64,000 nt of DNA from Terriglobus sp. RCC_193. GTDB lineage: Bacteria > Acidobacteriota > Terriglobia > Terriglobales > Acidobacteriaceae. The DNA lies in contig NZ_JBFUPK010000002.1 of the NCBI RefSeq assembly GCF_041355105.1, forward strand, positions 1,370,037 through 1,434,036. The letters run 5' to 3'. The translations under genes and the position numbers were made by a program. Position 1 is the stretch's first letter. Each line of letters opens with the position of its first letter. This document shows positions 16,685 through 26,125 of this stretch, piece by piece. The notes beneath the pieces are model-generated. The model saw nothing but the letters and a program-made list of their open reading frames with translations. It was not told the origin of the DNA and did no database searches.

Positions 16685-18835
16685 TTATGGCAGGGCAAAC
16701 GCGACGTACTTTGTGCCGTGTTTCGCCTTGAGGTTGCGTGCGCTGCTGCTTGCAATCACCACGTACTGCTTGCCATGGACCATGTATATGGCCGGTGTGG
16801 CGTTGCCTGCGTAGTCCATGGTGTATTCCCAAACGGCCTTGCCGGTTCTGGCATCGAAGCAGTGCAGCTTGTTGTCAAAGCTGGTTGCGCCAATAAACAG
16901 CAGGCCACTGGCGGTTAGCACGGGGCCGCCGTAGTTTTCGCTGCCAGTGTTTTTCATGCCCTTCGCTGCCAGTTCCGGATATTCGCCCAGAGGCACGCGC
17001 CACAGGTATTTGCCCGTGTTCAGGTCGAGCGCATTCAGCGTTCCCCACGGTGGCTGGATTGCGGGATAGCCATCGGGGTCAAGGAATTTGTGATATCCGG
17101 TGAAGCGATACTTCGCGGGTGGCGCTGCATTCCTGTCGTTACCGGATGCTGCTTCCTGCTTGTCGCTACGGTCTGTTTGGGAAAGGTCGCTGCTGCGTAC
17201 ATAGGCGAGGAGTGAGTTTTGGGAATCGCCTATGAGGTTGGAGAAGCCTGGCATCCGTCCGCGACCGTTGTGGATGACGTCTGTCATCTGTTGCGTAGAG
17301 AGCTTGTTGGTCGCTTCAATCAGTGATGGGAAAACGTTTGCCTGTCCTTTACGGTCGGTTCCGTGGCATACGGCGCATTGTGCGTTGTAGAGCGTCGCAC
17401 CAGCGCTTTCGCCACTCTTTACGGCGGTCAGGCCGCCTGTCCAGGCCACATCGTTCGCATTGATGTAGAGCACGCCAGTGTGGGGATCTACTGCTTCACC
17501 GCCCCACTCTGCGCCACCGTCGAAGCCGGGAAAGACAACGGTTTCCTGATCCACGCGGAAGGGAATGAACTGACCGTCGCTGATGAGCGTGCGGAATTTT
17601 TCAGCAGCCCATGCATGCGCTTCCGGTGTGCGCGTGGTCAGCATTTCTCCTGTTAAACGCTGTCGTGCGAAAGGCACAATCGCCGTGGACAGGGGCTGCG
17701 TCGGTGATGCGACCTCACCCGGAACAGTGCTTGCCGGGAACGATTTCTCTTCGATTGGAAACAGCGGCTTGCCTGTGACACGGTCAAAGACGAAGACTTG
17801 CCCGTTCTTTGTCACCTGGGCCACCGCGTCAACGGATTTGCCATTGCGATGCAGCGTCAACAGCACCGGCGGCGAGGGGAAATCGCGATCCCACATGTCA
17901 TGATGCACGGCCTGAAAGTGCCACAACAGTTTGCCTGTGGCTGCGTCGAGTGCCAGCAGCGAGTTTGCATAGAGATCGTTGCCAACACGATCCGCGCCGT
18001 AGAAGTCGCTGACTGCCGAACCGGTGGGTGCATAGAAAATGCCACGCGCTTCATCCAACACGCCGCCGGTCCAATTGTTTGCGCCGCCGGTGTATTTCCA
18101 CGCGTCTTTTGGCCATGTTTCGTAGCCTGGCTCACCGGGATGCGGAATGGTGTGAAAGCTCCATACCAGCGCGCCGGTGTGGATGTTGTAAGCGCGAATG
18201 TCTCCGTGGGGCGACGGTTCCGTTTCGCCGGTGCGAAAGCCAGCGATCAGGACGTCTTTGTAGATGGTTCCCGGTGTGGTGATAGCGACAGTGCCCTGTG
18301 GCGATTCGGGGCCTAAGTCATTGCGAAGATCAATATGGCCATCCTTCCCGAAGGAGGGTATGGGGTTTCCAGTGACGGGATCCAGCGCACAAATGGCATA
18401 TAGTGTCTGCGCAAAGAGGATGTCGTGAGCTCCATCAGGACTCTTCCAGTAAGCAAATCCGCGCGCGGGCTGGCCAGTGCGGATGCCGGAATCAAACTTC
18501 CATAATTGCTTTCCCGTGGCTGCATCCAGACCGAATACGATCTGTTCTGGTGAGTAGACGAACATCCTTCCCTGGGCGATCAAGGGATGTGTCTGCAATC
18601 CTGCCAGCGATTCGCCTGTGTCAAACGTCCATGCCACACGAAGCTGCTTCACGTTGGTGCGGTTGATCTGCGTCAGTGGCGAATAGCGCTGGCCAGACTT
18701 GTTGCCGCCATACACGTTCCAGTCAGTTGATTGCGGATCGCTGGAGGCATGCACGGAAACCGTGCGCGGCAGGAGGAAGACACAGGCCAGGGAGGCAGTT
18801 GCACCAGTTCGCAGCAATGAGGAAAGAGATTTCAT
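16685..18835 (-). CDS. PQQ-dependent dehydrogenase with inserted cytochrome c domain
   Basis: The protein has about 716 residues: signal peptide, then an eight-bladed quinoprotein propeller. It begins DWNVYGGNKSGQRYSPL, with repeated blade motifs (LDAATGKQLWKFDSG, LDLNTGKYLWRVPLG). Between late blades sits a cytochrome c domain with one haem site CAVCH (CXXCH) and a distal Met in GRMPGF. Such quinohaemoproteins oxidise alcohols or sugars in the periplasm and pass electrons via haem to the respiratory chain. The substrate cannot be told from sequence. ATG 18835 is preferred over an in-frame TTG at 18865. No pqq synthesis genes are in the window. Confidence 0.9.
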   Translation of the reverse strand: MKSLSSLLRTGATASLACVFLLPRTVSVHASSDPQSTDWNVYGGNKSGQRYSPLTQINRTNVKQLRVAWTFDTGESLAGLQTHPLIAQGRMFVYSPEQIVFGLDAATGKQLWKFDSGIRTGQPARGFAYWKSPDGAHDILFAQTLYAICALDPVTGNPIPSFGKDGHIDLRNDLGPESPQGTVAITTPGTIYKDVLIAGFRTGETEPSPHGDIRAYNIHTGALVWSFHTIPHPGEPGYETWPKDAWKYTGGANNWTGGVLDEARGIFYAPTGSAVSDFYGADRVGNDLYANSLLALDAATGKLLWHFQAVHHDMWDRDFPSPPVLLTLHRNGKSVDAVAQVTKNGQVFVFDRVTGKPLFPIEEKSFPASTVPGEVASPTQPLSTAIVPFARQRLTGEMLTTRTPEAHAWAAEKFRTLISDGQFIPFRVDQETVVFPGFDGGAEWGGEAVDPHTGVLYINANDVAWTGGLTAVKSGESAGATLYNAQCAVCHGTDRKGQANVFPSLIEATNKLSTQQMTDVIHNGRGRMPGFSNLIGDSQNSLLAYVRSSDLSQTDRSDKQEAASGNDRNAAPPAKYRFTGYHKFLDPDGYPAIQPPWGTLNALDLNTGKYLWRVPLGEYPELAAKGMKNTGSENYGGPVLTASGLLFIGATSFDNKLHCFDARTGKAVWEYTMDYAGNATPAIYMVHGKQYVVIASSSARNLKAKHGTKYVAFALP

Positions 18836-18891
18836 GGAGGGCAGAATTGTAGTCTGCCGATTCAAACTTCCGGGAATTTTGCCTTTGACCG

Positions 18892-19227
18892 TTAGCGAAT
18901 GTCGAAATTAATTTCGCGCACCAGGCCGTCGCCTGTGGTGGTCCACATGATCGCCGTGTTGATCGGAGTGGCAGCACCAGCCTGTGTCACCACGGCATCT
19001 GTCTGCCGAAGCGGGCAATCATTTACCTGCGCCGCGCCGCTGTTATCCACCAGAATCTTCGAGGAAACATCTTTTGTCATACCGGTGCAGACGATGTGCA
19101 CATGACCGTGAAAGTTTGCCGGTACCTGTATCTGCACCTTGCTGGCGCAACCCAGCAGAACGATGCCGGACACCGCCAGCGCCGAGACAACGTGATGCTT
19201 TCGAAGATGAGCCGCAGGGGATTTCAT
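18892..19227 (-). CDS. Small predicted lipoprotein
   Basis: The 111-residue protein has a basic N-terminus, a hydrophobic stretch VVSALAVSGIVLLGC ending in a lipobox (LLGC), then a mature domain with two further Cys (HIVCTG, DCPLRQ) and a beta-rich pattern. It should be lipid-anchored in the envelope. I know no family. It is divergent from the UPF0145 gene with a 66-nt shared promoter region. The reading frame continues upstream, but the ATG at 19227 gives the proper lipoprotein signal. Confidence 0.6.
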   Translation of the reverse strand: MKSPAAHLRKHHVVSALAVSGIVLLGCASKVQIQVPANFHGHVHIVCTGMTKDVSSKILVDNSGAAQVNDCPLRQTDAVVTQAGAATPINTAIMWTTTGDGLVREINFDIR

Positions 19228-19260
19228 ACGCGTACCCACTACGCTATCATGCGCTTGCTC

Positions 19261-19266
19261 TACAAT
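19261..19266 (+). promoter_or_regulatory. Possible -10 box (TACAAT)
   Basis: TACAAT lies 28 nt before the GTG start of the UPF0145 gene in the divergent intergenic region. No good -35 is seen. Confidence 0.3.
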
Positions 19267-19293
19267 TGCGGTGCAAATCAGAGAGGACTCCAC

Positions 19294-19632
19294 GTGCCAC
19301 TTCATCCGGCTTTCGTCACTACCGCTCTTGAGCTTCCGGGGTATCGCATTGTCCGCAGCCTTGGGCTGGTGCGGGGTATCGTAGTGCGGTCGCGTTCCGT
19401 GTTCGGGACTATCGGCGCCAGTCTGCAGACGCTGGTGGGCGGCGACATTACACTGTTCACCAATCTTTGCGAACGCACACGGCAGGATGCTCTGCTGCGC
19501 ATGGAAGAACATGCCGTCGCTATGGGAGCGAATGCTGTCGTCGCCTTTCGTTACGATGCAAATGAAGTGATGCAGGGCGTGACGGAAGTGCTGGCGTATG
19601 GCACTGCAGTTGTTGTGGAACCACTTTCCTAG
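19294..19632 (+). CDS. UPF0145/YbjQ family protein
   Basis: The 112-residue protein matches the short YbjQ (UPF0145) family, with VRSRSVFGTIGASLQTLVGG followed by LRMEEHAVAMGANAVVAFRYD and a closing YGTAVVVEP. Members form pentamer-like rings; the function is unknown, and heavy-metal binding was proposed from fold. The GTG start is chosen for its AGAGAGGA site 6 nt upstream; upstream in-frame sequence is poorly conserved and lies on the promoter. It begins a plus-strand run with the VOC and cupin genes. Confidence 0.8.
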   Translation: MPLHPAFVTTALELPGYRIVRSLGLVRGIVVRSRSVFGTIGASLQTLVGGDITLFTNLCERTRQDALLRMEEHAVAMGANAVVAFRYDANEVMQGVTEVLAYGTAVVVEPLS

Positions 19633-19641
19633 GAGACACTC

Positions 19642-20043
19642 ATGGCTTCAACAGGCAGAGTCACTGGCATTGGCGGCGTCTTTCTGCGGGCTCGTGATCC
19701 GAAGGCGTTGACTGACTGGTATCACAAACACCTTGGCCTTCCGCTGACGGATCACGGCATCACGTTTATGTGGACCGATGAGGTTCCCAAAGGCACCGGC
19801 ATGACCGCGTGGAGCGCCTTCAAAGAAACCACGGACTACTTTGGCAAGGGCAGCCGTCAGGCCGTGATGATCAACTATCGCGTGGACGATATGGATGCTC
19901 TGCTGGACAAGTTGAAGGCAGCCGGTGTGGAGATTGATCCGCACCGCGACGATGCAAGCTACGGACGTTTCGCATGGATTGTTGACCCTGAGGGTAATCG
20001 TGTGGAACTCTGGCAGCCGCTTGCAGATCATGCATCGTCATAA
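19642..20043 (+). CDS. VOC (glyoxalase/bleomycin-resistance) family protein
   Basis: The 133-residue single-domain VOC protein has GVFLRARDPKALTDWYHKHL, a first strand-helix unit, and the closing FAWIVDPEGNRVELWQP, where the Glu is the usual metal ligand. Family members bind a metal and act on small molecules or sequester toxins; substrate unknown. It is 9 nt after the UPF0145 stop, with GGAG just upstream of the ATG, so the two are co-transcribed. Confidence 0.85.
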   Translation: MASTGRVTGIGGVFLRARDPKALTDWYHKHLGLPLTDHGITFMWTDEVPKGTGMTAWSAFKETTDYFGKGSRQAVMINYRVDDMDALLDKLKAAGVEIDPHRDDASYGRFAWIVDPEGNRVELWQPLADHASS

Positions 20044-20064
20044 GTTGAAAACGGGAGTTTGAAA

Positions 20065-20547
20065 ATGAAGTATCTTTTCGGCGCTGTGTTTGCGCTTGCT
20101 GTGATTGCATCGCCACTCGTCGCGCAGACATCCACGCCGCCCAGTGAAATGATTACCGCCACCACACTCCGCAGCACGGGCGACGATCTGCTGAAGCAGG
20201 CGCTTGCGTCGAAAGATGGCATTGCGTTCAAAGTTCTGCTGACACGTCCGGATGGTGCGGAACAGCTTGCCGTGCGCGTGAAAAGCGGTTTGGGAGAATG
20301 GCACCATGACTTTGCCGATGTTCTGATTGGACTGGAAGGCGAGGCAGAAGTGGTGACCGGCGGCACGCTGGTGAACGGCAAGGACACCGCGCCTGGAGAA
20401 AAACGCGGCGACGGCGTGAGCGGCGGTAAGCATCAGCCGTTTCATGCAGGTGACGCCATCCGTATTGAGCCGGGTGTGCCACATCAGATGATTTTGAAAC
20501 CGGGCAGCACCCTCCGTTATTTCGTGGTGAAGGTGCGGGCGAAGTAG
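20065..20547 (+). CDS. Secreted cupin-like protein
   Basis: The 160-residue protein has a signal peptide (MKYLFGAVFALAVIASPLVAQ). The mature part has cupin traits: EWHHDFADVLIGLEGEAEVVTGG gives the first metal motif (HH...E), and GDAIRIEPGVPHQM gives the second (G...P..H). It probably binds a metal in the periplasm. The enzyme activity is not predictable. ATG 20065 with GGGAG 7 nt upstream is preferred over TTG 20059. It is 21 nt after the VOC gene. Confidence 0.7.
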   Translation: MKYLFGAVFALAVIASPLVAQTSTPPSEMITATTLRSTGDDLLKQALASKDGIAFKVLLTRPDGAEQLAVRVKSGLGEWHHDFADVLIGLEGEAEVVTGGTLVNGKDTAPGEKRGDGVSGGKHQPFHAGDAIRIEPGVPHQMILKPGSTLRYFVVKVRAK

Positions 20548-20598
20548 CGAAGATTTTCACCCGATTTTTCACAAGCCGCTTGCCGGTACGATAGGCCA

Positions 20599-21237
20599 AT
20601 GCAGGCTGAAACCAGTTCTCCCTGCCCGGCCACGCCGGGTGTGCTGGAAGTGATCGTTGGACCCATGTTTTCCGGCAAGAGCGAAGAGCTTATCCGGCGG
20701 CTGAAACGCGCGCGTATTGCAAAGCAGCGTGTGGGCTGCTTCAAACCGGATATTGATCTTCGCTATCACCGCACGGCCATTGCATCGCATTCCGAGCAGA
20801 CGCACGAAGCCTCTGTAGTGACACCGAATTCCGATCGGTTACGCGAAGAGCTTTTTGCGAACGGTCTGGTGGATCGCGTCGAGGTTATTGGGTTGGATGA
20901 GGTGCAGTTCTTTGATGAAGGCATTCTGCCGCTCACCATGGAGTTGATCAACCTGGGCAAGCGCGTGATTCTTGCAGGGCTGGATACCACCTTTGCCAAT
21001 GAGCCTTTTGGCCCCGTGCCAAACCTGATGGCCTTAGCGGACAAAGTCACAAAGCTGAATGCTGTGTGCATGGTGTGCGGTCAGCCCGCCATTCACACGC
21101 AGCGGCTTGGCCATTCACAGGAGCTGGTTGTGGTGGGTGCAGTCGGCCTGTATGAAGCACGCTGCCGTGCGCATTTTCAGCCGTACGTGGAAGAGCCCGC
21201 AGAACAGATGGATTTGCCTGTTGTCACCGAGATGTAA
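20599..21237 (+). CDS. tdk: Thymidine kinase (type II)
   Basis: The 212-residue enzyme phosphorylates thymidine to dTMP for salvage. It has Walker A VGPMFSGKSEEL, Walker B-like LDEVQFF with the catalytic Glu, the ILAGLDTTF lasso region, and a zinc site with CMVCG (first pair) and CRAH (second pair), the second His replacing Cys as in some members. The 13-residue N-terminal extension before LEVIVGPM is longer than in most. Placed between the cupin gene and a phosphatase; each has its own spacing and no shared pathway is evident. Confidence 0.95.
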   Translation: MQAETSSPCPATPGVLEVIVGPMFSGKSEELIRRLKRARIAKQRVGCFKPDIDLRYHRTAIASHSEQTHEASVVTPNSDRLREELFANGLVDRVEVIGLDEVQFFDEGILPLTMELINLGKRVILAGLDTTFANEPFGPVPNLMALADKVTKLNAVCMVCGQPAIHTQRLGHSQELVVVGAVGLYEARCRAHFQPYVEEPAEQMDLPVVTEM

Positions 21238-21275
21238 GCTTCTGCGGCTACCATGGAGCGAGGGAGCCGTTTGTC

Positions 21276-22640
21276 ATGCTGAATTGTTCTGGTCGGATTG
21301 CTACAGGTCTGTTTCGCTTTGTAACGATCGCATCGCTTTCCATTGCATGCGCTACTGCTGTTGCCCAGTCGCCCAATGACACAGCGCTCCGCGGCTTGTC
21401 TCCGGTGACGACGCTTCACAAAACAGCAGCGGGACAGGCGGCACTGAGCGCGAACCTGACCGTGACTGGCGGCATCCAGACAGGCGCTATTCCGCAGCCC
21501 ACACTGCTGCCAACAGAGGAGCAGCGTCAACTTGCATTACGCGATGCCGCGATTACTTCAGCGAATGCGACGCAGTTTGCCGACGCTCTGGGCACAGCAC
21601 TTGGCTCTGCTTATGTGGCGCGTGCGCATTACATCGATCGTTCGCATTTCACTGTGGCATCTGAGAGCATCACACGCGTGCTCACACTTGCGCTTACCAC
21701 CAGCGGTACGCATTCCGCGGTGGCGAAGTTCTTCTTTGCTAACGGCACCACGGACGGCAAGACTGCAGCTACAGGGCTTGCTGCGGACGCCATGCATGCA
21801 GCGAATGGTGTGACCGATCCGTTTGGACGTGCGTACCATCTGCCCGCGGGAAGCCCTAATGCCGATTCCTATGGCAACTCGCGTCCGTTTCAAACAGAGC
21901 CGGAGTTCCGTCGCATTGTGGGCCGCGATTATTTCAACCTGGTCACGGATAACACTGTCTATACACGCGGCCCGGTGATGGACCTGACCAATAGCCCTTC
22001 TTATCCCAGCGGTCACACCACATATGGCTATACGGCGGTGCTGGTGCTTGGGTTATTGGTACCGGAACGTTATCCGCAGATGATTGCGCGCGGTGCAGAG
22101 TATGGCAACAGCCGCATCATTGTTGGCGCGCATTATGCGATGGATGTGCTGGGTGGCCGCACGCTTGCTCTCTATGACACGGCACATCTGCTGGCGGAAG
22201 ATCCTGCATATAAGAATTCCACTGGATTTCGCAGAGCGATTGAACAAGCAAAAGCCGATATGGCGAAGGTGCTGGAAAGTGCCTGCGGCAAGAGCGTTGC
22301 GGAATGCGCCGCGGAAGATACCAGCCGTTACAGCGATGCAGCGGCAGTCTCCGCCTTTTATGCGGTGACGCAGACGTATGGCCTGCCGGTGGTTTATCCG
22401 GAGACTGCTGCGAAGATGGAAGATGTGGGCAAGATTGCACCGGAGGCGGGTTATCTGCTCACGGTGGCTTATCCGTCGTTGACGTTGGCAGAGGCAGACC
22501 AGATTCTGACAGAGACCGAAGGCCCAGGTGGAGGTTTCCTGGATGATGGTTCTGCCTTCGGCCTTTATTCCCGCATCAACCTTTATGAAGCAGCAGTGCG
22601 TGCCGCTGTGCTGACGAAGTCCCGTGCCGGAACGAAATAG
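21276..22640 (+). CDS. Secreted PAP2-family phosphatase
   Basis: The 454-residue protein has an N-terminal signal (to about residue 30, ATAVAQ). The core has the PAP2 motifs: PSYPSGHTT (motif 2, catalytic His) and SRIIVGAHYAMDVLGGR (motif 3, SRxxxxxH...D). It resembles class A bacterial acid phosphatases and vanadium haloperoxidase-like enzymes, which act in the periplasm on phosphate esters. The N- and C-terminal extensions (about 120 and 130 residues) are longer than in PhoN. It is convergent with the porin gene, 13 nt apart. Confidence 0.85.
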   Translation: MLNCSGRIATGLFRFVTIASLSIACATAVAQSPNDTALRGLSPVTTLHKTAAGQAALSANLTVTGGIQTGAIPQPTLLPTEEQRQLALRDAAITSANATQFADALGTALGSAYVARAHYIDRSHFTVASESITRVLTLALTTSGTHSAVAKFFFANGTTDGKTAATGLAADAMHAANGVTDPFGRAYHLPAGSPNADSYGNSRPFQTEPEFRRIVGRDYFNLVTDNTVYTRGPVMDLTNSPSYPSGHTTYGYTAVLVLGLLVPERYPQMIARGAEYGNSRIIVGAHYAMDVLGGRTLALYDTAHLLAEDPAYKNSTGFRRAIEQAKADMAKVLESACGKSVAECAAEDTSRYSDAAAVSAFYAVTQTYGLPVVYPETAAKMEDVGKIAPEAGYLLTVAYPSLTLAEADQILTETEGPGGGFLDDGSAFGLYSRINLYEAAVRAAVLTKSRAGTK

Positions 22641-22653
22641 ATAGTTCCGAACA

Positions 22654-24144
22654 CTAATGACTGTGTTGTAGCGGCAGACTGAATCGATAGTTCATTTCGA
22701 TAAAGCCGAACTGCGCGTGCGTGTTTACGGGATAGATGGCACGCACCACGTCTTTGCCCCACACGTGGGCGTAATAGGCAGTAAGTGCGAGGCGCGCTGT
22801 TACCTGGTAATCGGCGCTGATGTCATACAGCGTGGCCAGGCTGTTGTTCCCATTTGCGGGACGTCCCGTGTAGCCAAAGGTGGTTTTATCCAGCGGCCCT
22901 CCGCCCAGGTACCACAGATCATTGCGACTGGTCAGGCCAAGGAAGTGAAGGTCTGTGCGAATGTCCAGCTTCGGCGTTGGTTTGTCCATCAACTGCACAA
23001 ATGCTTCTTTCGAATTCATCATGTTGAAGAAGGGGAAGCGTGCGTAGTTGCGCGGTGTGGGCAGCACCTGGAAGTACGTATTGTGCGTGTTGTCATTAGG
23101 GTTTTCATCGCCGGTGGCGCGCAGAAATCCTCCACGAATCCACGGCGATGACTTTACCTGTGTAAATTGCACGCCGCCTTCCAGTGCTACAGCTCCGGCG
23201 CGATGATCCTGTACGCCCCATCGTCCGTTTTGCAGAACACCCCAGAACAGGCCGTCGAGCTTCACATTCTTTGAAACAGGAACTGCCGCGATCATGCTGG
23301 TTCCATAGGAACCGATGCGAATGTTGTTGTGGTCTGCTGTACGCGCGGCTTGCGAACGGTTGTCTACTTTTGTAACGCCGGTACGGCCGTCGTGATAGCC
23401 AATGGCAAATGCGCGCACCAGTACATGCTGCTTCGCAGCTGTGCGCGACCATGCCAGATATTGCGCATCCACATCGAGTTCCGGATTGGCATTCATGTTG
23501 AACACGCCTTGCACGGCGCGTGCGCCCATCGCCGTGACATCCCATGAACCCTTGTTTACCTTTACTTCCACGCCATCAAGAGAGCGCTGGCCATTGGAGA
23601 AACCAAAGGAGCCGATCAGCCTTTGCGAGATGCGGTTTGCCTGCAACCATTGCAGCGACTTATCAGTGGGCTTGATCTCGGTGCCATCTGTGAATTCGAA
23701 GCGGCCCACGCGAATGGTGTTGGAGTCATGTGCGAAGTGATAGCGCAGCCAGCCCTGCTTGAACGAAGCGGCAGCAGGAAAACGATTATTGCCGTTGTGG
23801 GCGTAGTAGGTGCCACCCAGACCAAGATGTCCCTGTGCAGGCACGGGTGATACTGCATCGTCCGGCAGCCACAGTTCGCTGCTTTGTGAAAGCTCGGCTG
23901 TCCAGTCGATGCGTTTGATGCGCTGCTGCAATGCGATGCGCAACAGGCTGTCTACGTGGGCGTATTGTTCTGCATTGGGTGTGGCAGAAAACCATTGCGT
24001 TACGTTCACGCGCTGGCGATCCCACACGCTTACGGTCAGCGGTGTGGGCTTGGAAATGTCAGGTGAAGGAATCTGCGCTTCAGAGACCGGGGCTGCGAAG
24101 AAAAACAATGCGGACGAGACAAGAGCGGGGAGTCGTAGCGTCAT
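22654..24144 (-). CDS. Alginate-export-family outer-membrane beta-barrel protein
   Basis: The protein has about 496 residues with a signal peptide ending SEAQ and a long alternating beta pattern. Features typical of the alginate_exp family are the early HVDSLLRIALQQRIKRIDW region, RVGRFEFTDGTE, and the closing YYAHVWGKDVVRAIYP followed by FIEMNYRF, an aromatic-ending C-terminus for outer-membrane insertion. The cargo is unknown; no alginate synthesis genes are present. ATG 24144 is preferred to the in-frame TTG just before. It lies upstream of nothing on its strand until the PAP2 gene, which is convergent. Confidence 0.8.
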   Translation of the reverse strand: MTLRLPALVSSALFFFAAPVSEAQIPSPDISKPTPLTVSVWDRQRVNVTQWFSATPNAEQYAHVDSLLRIALQQRIKRIDWTAELSQSSELWLPDDAVSPVPAQGHLGLGGTYYAHNGNNRFPAAASFKQGWLRYHFAHDSNTIRVGRFEFTDGTEIKPTDKSLQWLQANRISQRLIGSFGFSNGQRSLDGVEVKVNKGSWDVTAMGARAVQGVFNMNANPELDVDAQYLAWSRTAAKQHVLVRAFAIGYHDGRTGVTKVDNRSQAARTADHNNIRIGSYGTSMIAAVPVSKNVKLDGLFWGVLQNGRWGVQDHRAGAVALEGGVQFTQVKSSPWIRGGFLRATGDENPNDNTHNTYFQVLPTPRNYARFPFFNMMNSKEAFVQLMDKPTPKLDIRTDLHFLGLTSRNDLWYLGGGPLDKTTFGYTGRPANGNNSLATLYDISADYQVTARLALTAYYAHVWGKDVVRAIYPVNTHAQFGFIEMNYRFSLPLQHSH

Positions 24145-24193
24145 CAAGAACAGGTTACGCAGGCGATTGCCCTCCTGAATGCAGAAAATCTAC

Positions 24194-24859
24194 TCAGAAG
24201 CCCGCAGCGATCAGTGAGCGTTCGGTAATCGACTCAGCAGCTGTCTTTTTCGCACGTTCTTCGGCATATTTTGCCAGCACATCCACTTCCAGGTTCACTG
24301 GGTCGCCCGGCTGCAGCGTGTGGATATTCGTTACCGCGTAAGTGTGTGGAATGAGGGCGACTGTCACTTCTTTGGCGCCGTCGGCTGCGGGTTCCACCTT
24401 TGCCACCGTGAGCGAGATGCCGTTGATGGCAATGGATCCCTTTTCCACGATGTACGGCGACAGCGCAGCAGGCGCGGCGATCTTCAGCGTCCAGTCGGTG
24501 TAGTCTGCATCGGACGTCACTGCTGTTAGCGATAGCAGATATCCCACGCCATCTACGTGTCCCTGAACGACATGGCCGCCCAGCGGTGTTCCCGCCGGCG
24601 TTGGCAGCTCCAGGTTCACACGGCTTCCCGATGCAAGATGTGTCAGCGACGTGCGACGGATGGTCTCTTCCAACAGGTCCGCCTCAAAGCTCTCCGGCGT
24701 GATGTTGAGCGCCGTCAGGCATACGCCAGAGACGGCGATCGAATCGCCTGTGCCAAGCTGCTTCGCCAATGTCGGTGCTGCCACATGAATGCGTGTGACG
24801 CCAACCTTTTTCTCCAGCGAAACTACGGTGCCCGTCTCTGCAATCAGCCCTGTGAACAT
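24194..24859 (-). CDS. ribE: Riboflavin synthase, alpha subunit
   Basis: The 221-residue enzyme starts MFTGLIAETG, the hallmark N-terminus, and has two lumazine-binding repeats: GDSIAVSGVCLT in the first and GSIAINGISLTV in the second, plus GGHVVQGHVDG. It condenses two 6,7-dimethyl-8-ribityllumazine molecules into riboflavin. It lies 9 nt downstream of ribD in a two-gene operon. ribBA and ribH are not in the window. No FMN riboswitch was seen upstream of ribD. Confidence 0.96.
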   Translation of the reverse strand: MFTGLIAETGTVVSLEKKVGVTRIHVAAPTLAKQLGTGDSIAVSGVCLTALNITPESFEADLLEETIRRTSLTHLASGSRVNLELPTPAGTPLGGHVVQGHVDGVGYLLSLTAVTSDADYTDWTLKIAAPAALSPYIVEKGSIAINGISLTVAKVEPAADGAKEVTVALIPHTYAVTNIHTLQPGDPVNLEVDVLAKYAEERAKKTAAESITERSLIAAGF

Positions 24860-24868
24860 ATATCTATC

Positions 24869-26089
24869 TTAACGACTCACAGCGGAAGTGGGTGTGAGCG
24901 CAAACGTTTCCGCCCACGGATCGTGCAGTGTACCGCGCACACATGCGTCTACCTGTCGTGCGCCGTTACTTAGGTCGCTTACAAAGTCACAGCGATCGAT
25001 ATCGGAGAGTTGCTCAATCAAGCCGAACGCCGTGGGTCCATGCGAAGCAAACGGAACTGCGTTGCCGCCGAGTTCTGTTTCTGAGAAGAACAGCACGGCT
25101 TTATCTACCAGTCCTGCATTCAGGAACGCGCCATTCAATCCTGGGCCACTTTCCAGCAAAACACTAAGAATGTCCATGTCTCCGAGCCTCTTGAGCACAG
25201 CTCGCAGATCCAGTTCCAGTCTGCGTCCTTGTGTGCCGCGCTGGGCGGGCGTCAGTGTAGGAATGGTCTCCACAGTGACGCCACGCTGACGCAGCGCGCG
25301 TTGGCGATCATTCGGCGCATTCTTCGCGCAGAAAACAATCAGGTCGTCATTCGCGCTTTCTGCAAGCCGTGACGACAATGGCAAACGGCAATGTGTGTCC
25401 AGCACCACACGCAACAGACGCCTGCGGCGTTGCAGATTGCTGCGGTCGGTCATCATGGGATCGTCCGCCAGCACCGTGCCAATGCCGGTAAGGATCGCAT
25501 CGCTAGCGTGACGGAAGCGATGTACTTCTTCGCGAGCGGCTGTGCCGGTGAGCCAGAAAGGAGCATTCGCGGTGCGTTGCACAGGCAACGGAGCCAGCAT
25601 ACCGTCCACACTTAATGCAGACTTCAATGTGACCAGTGGCATGCCGGTAATAATGTGTCGTGCAAAAGCATCGTTCATGCGGCGCGCTTCGCGATGCAGC
25701 AGGCCATGTTCCGCAAGGACGCCACCGTTCTCAAGAATTGCCATGCCTTTGCCTGCGACCAGCGGATTCGGGTCCAGCGTCGCTGCTACCACTCGCGCAA
25801 TGCCCGCATCCAGCAGTGCGTTGGCACATGGCCCCGTGCGTCCATGGTGCGAACATGGCTCCAGTGTCACGTATGCCGTTGCGCCACGGACACGTTCACC
25901 CGCCTGTTTCATGGCAACGATTTCTGCGTGGTCGCGCAGGTCATAACGATGAGCACCTTCGCCTACGATCTCATTGCCATGCGCAATGACGCAGCCCACT
26001 TGAGGGTTCGGTGAGGCAAGCCCCAACGTTGCACGCGCAAGTTCCAGAGCGCGCTGCATGTGGGCTTTGTCTGTGGCAGAGAAAGGCAT
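24869..26089 (-). CDS. ribD: Bifunctional riboflavin biosynthesis deaminase/reductase RibD
   Basis: The 406-residue protein has an N-terminal zinc deaminase with HAEIVAMKQAG (His and catalytic Glu) and the PCSHHGRTGPC motif giving two Cys ligands, and a C-terminal NADPH reductase beginning near residue 150 (PLVTLKSALSVDGML). It performs the second and third steps of riboflavin synthesis. The length is close to but above the usual 360-390. It starts at ATG 26089, 36 nt after the preceding gene, and is followed by ribE. Confidence 0.95.
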   Translation of the reverse strand: MPFSATDKAHMQRALELARATLGLASPNPQVGCVIAHGNEIVGEGAHRYDLRDHAEIVAMKQAGERVRGATAYVTLEPCSHHGRTGPCANALLDAGIARVVAATLDPNPLVAGKGMAILENGGVLAEHGLLHREARRMNDAFARHIITGMPLVTLKSALSVDGMLAPLPVQRTANAPFWLTGTAAREEVHRFRHASDAILTGIGTVLADDPMMTDRSNLQRRRRLLRVVLDTHCRLPLSSRLAESANDDLIVFCAKNAPNDRQRALRQRGVTVETIPTLTPAQRGTQGRRLELDLRAVLKRLGDMDILSVLLESGPGLNGAFLNAGLVDKAVLFFSETELGGNAVPFASHGPTAFGLIEQLSDIDRCDFVSDLSNGARQVDACVRGTLHDPWAETFALTPTSAVSR

Positions 26090-26125
26090 CTGTGCATGTG
26101 ATGCTATCGCACGGCGGAACGACGC

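Noticed and set aside
24860-24868. FMN riboswitch controlling ribD-ribE
   Set aside because: No conserved RFN elements were recognised upstream of ribD (26090-26125 is too short and lies after another gene).
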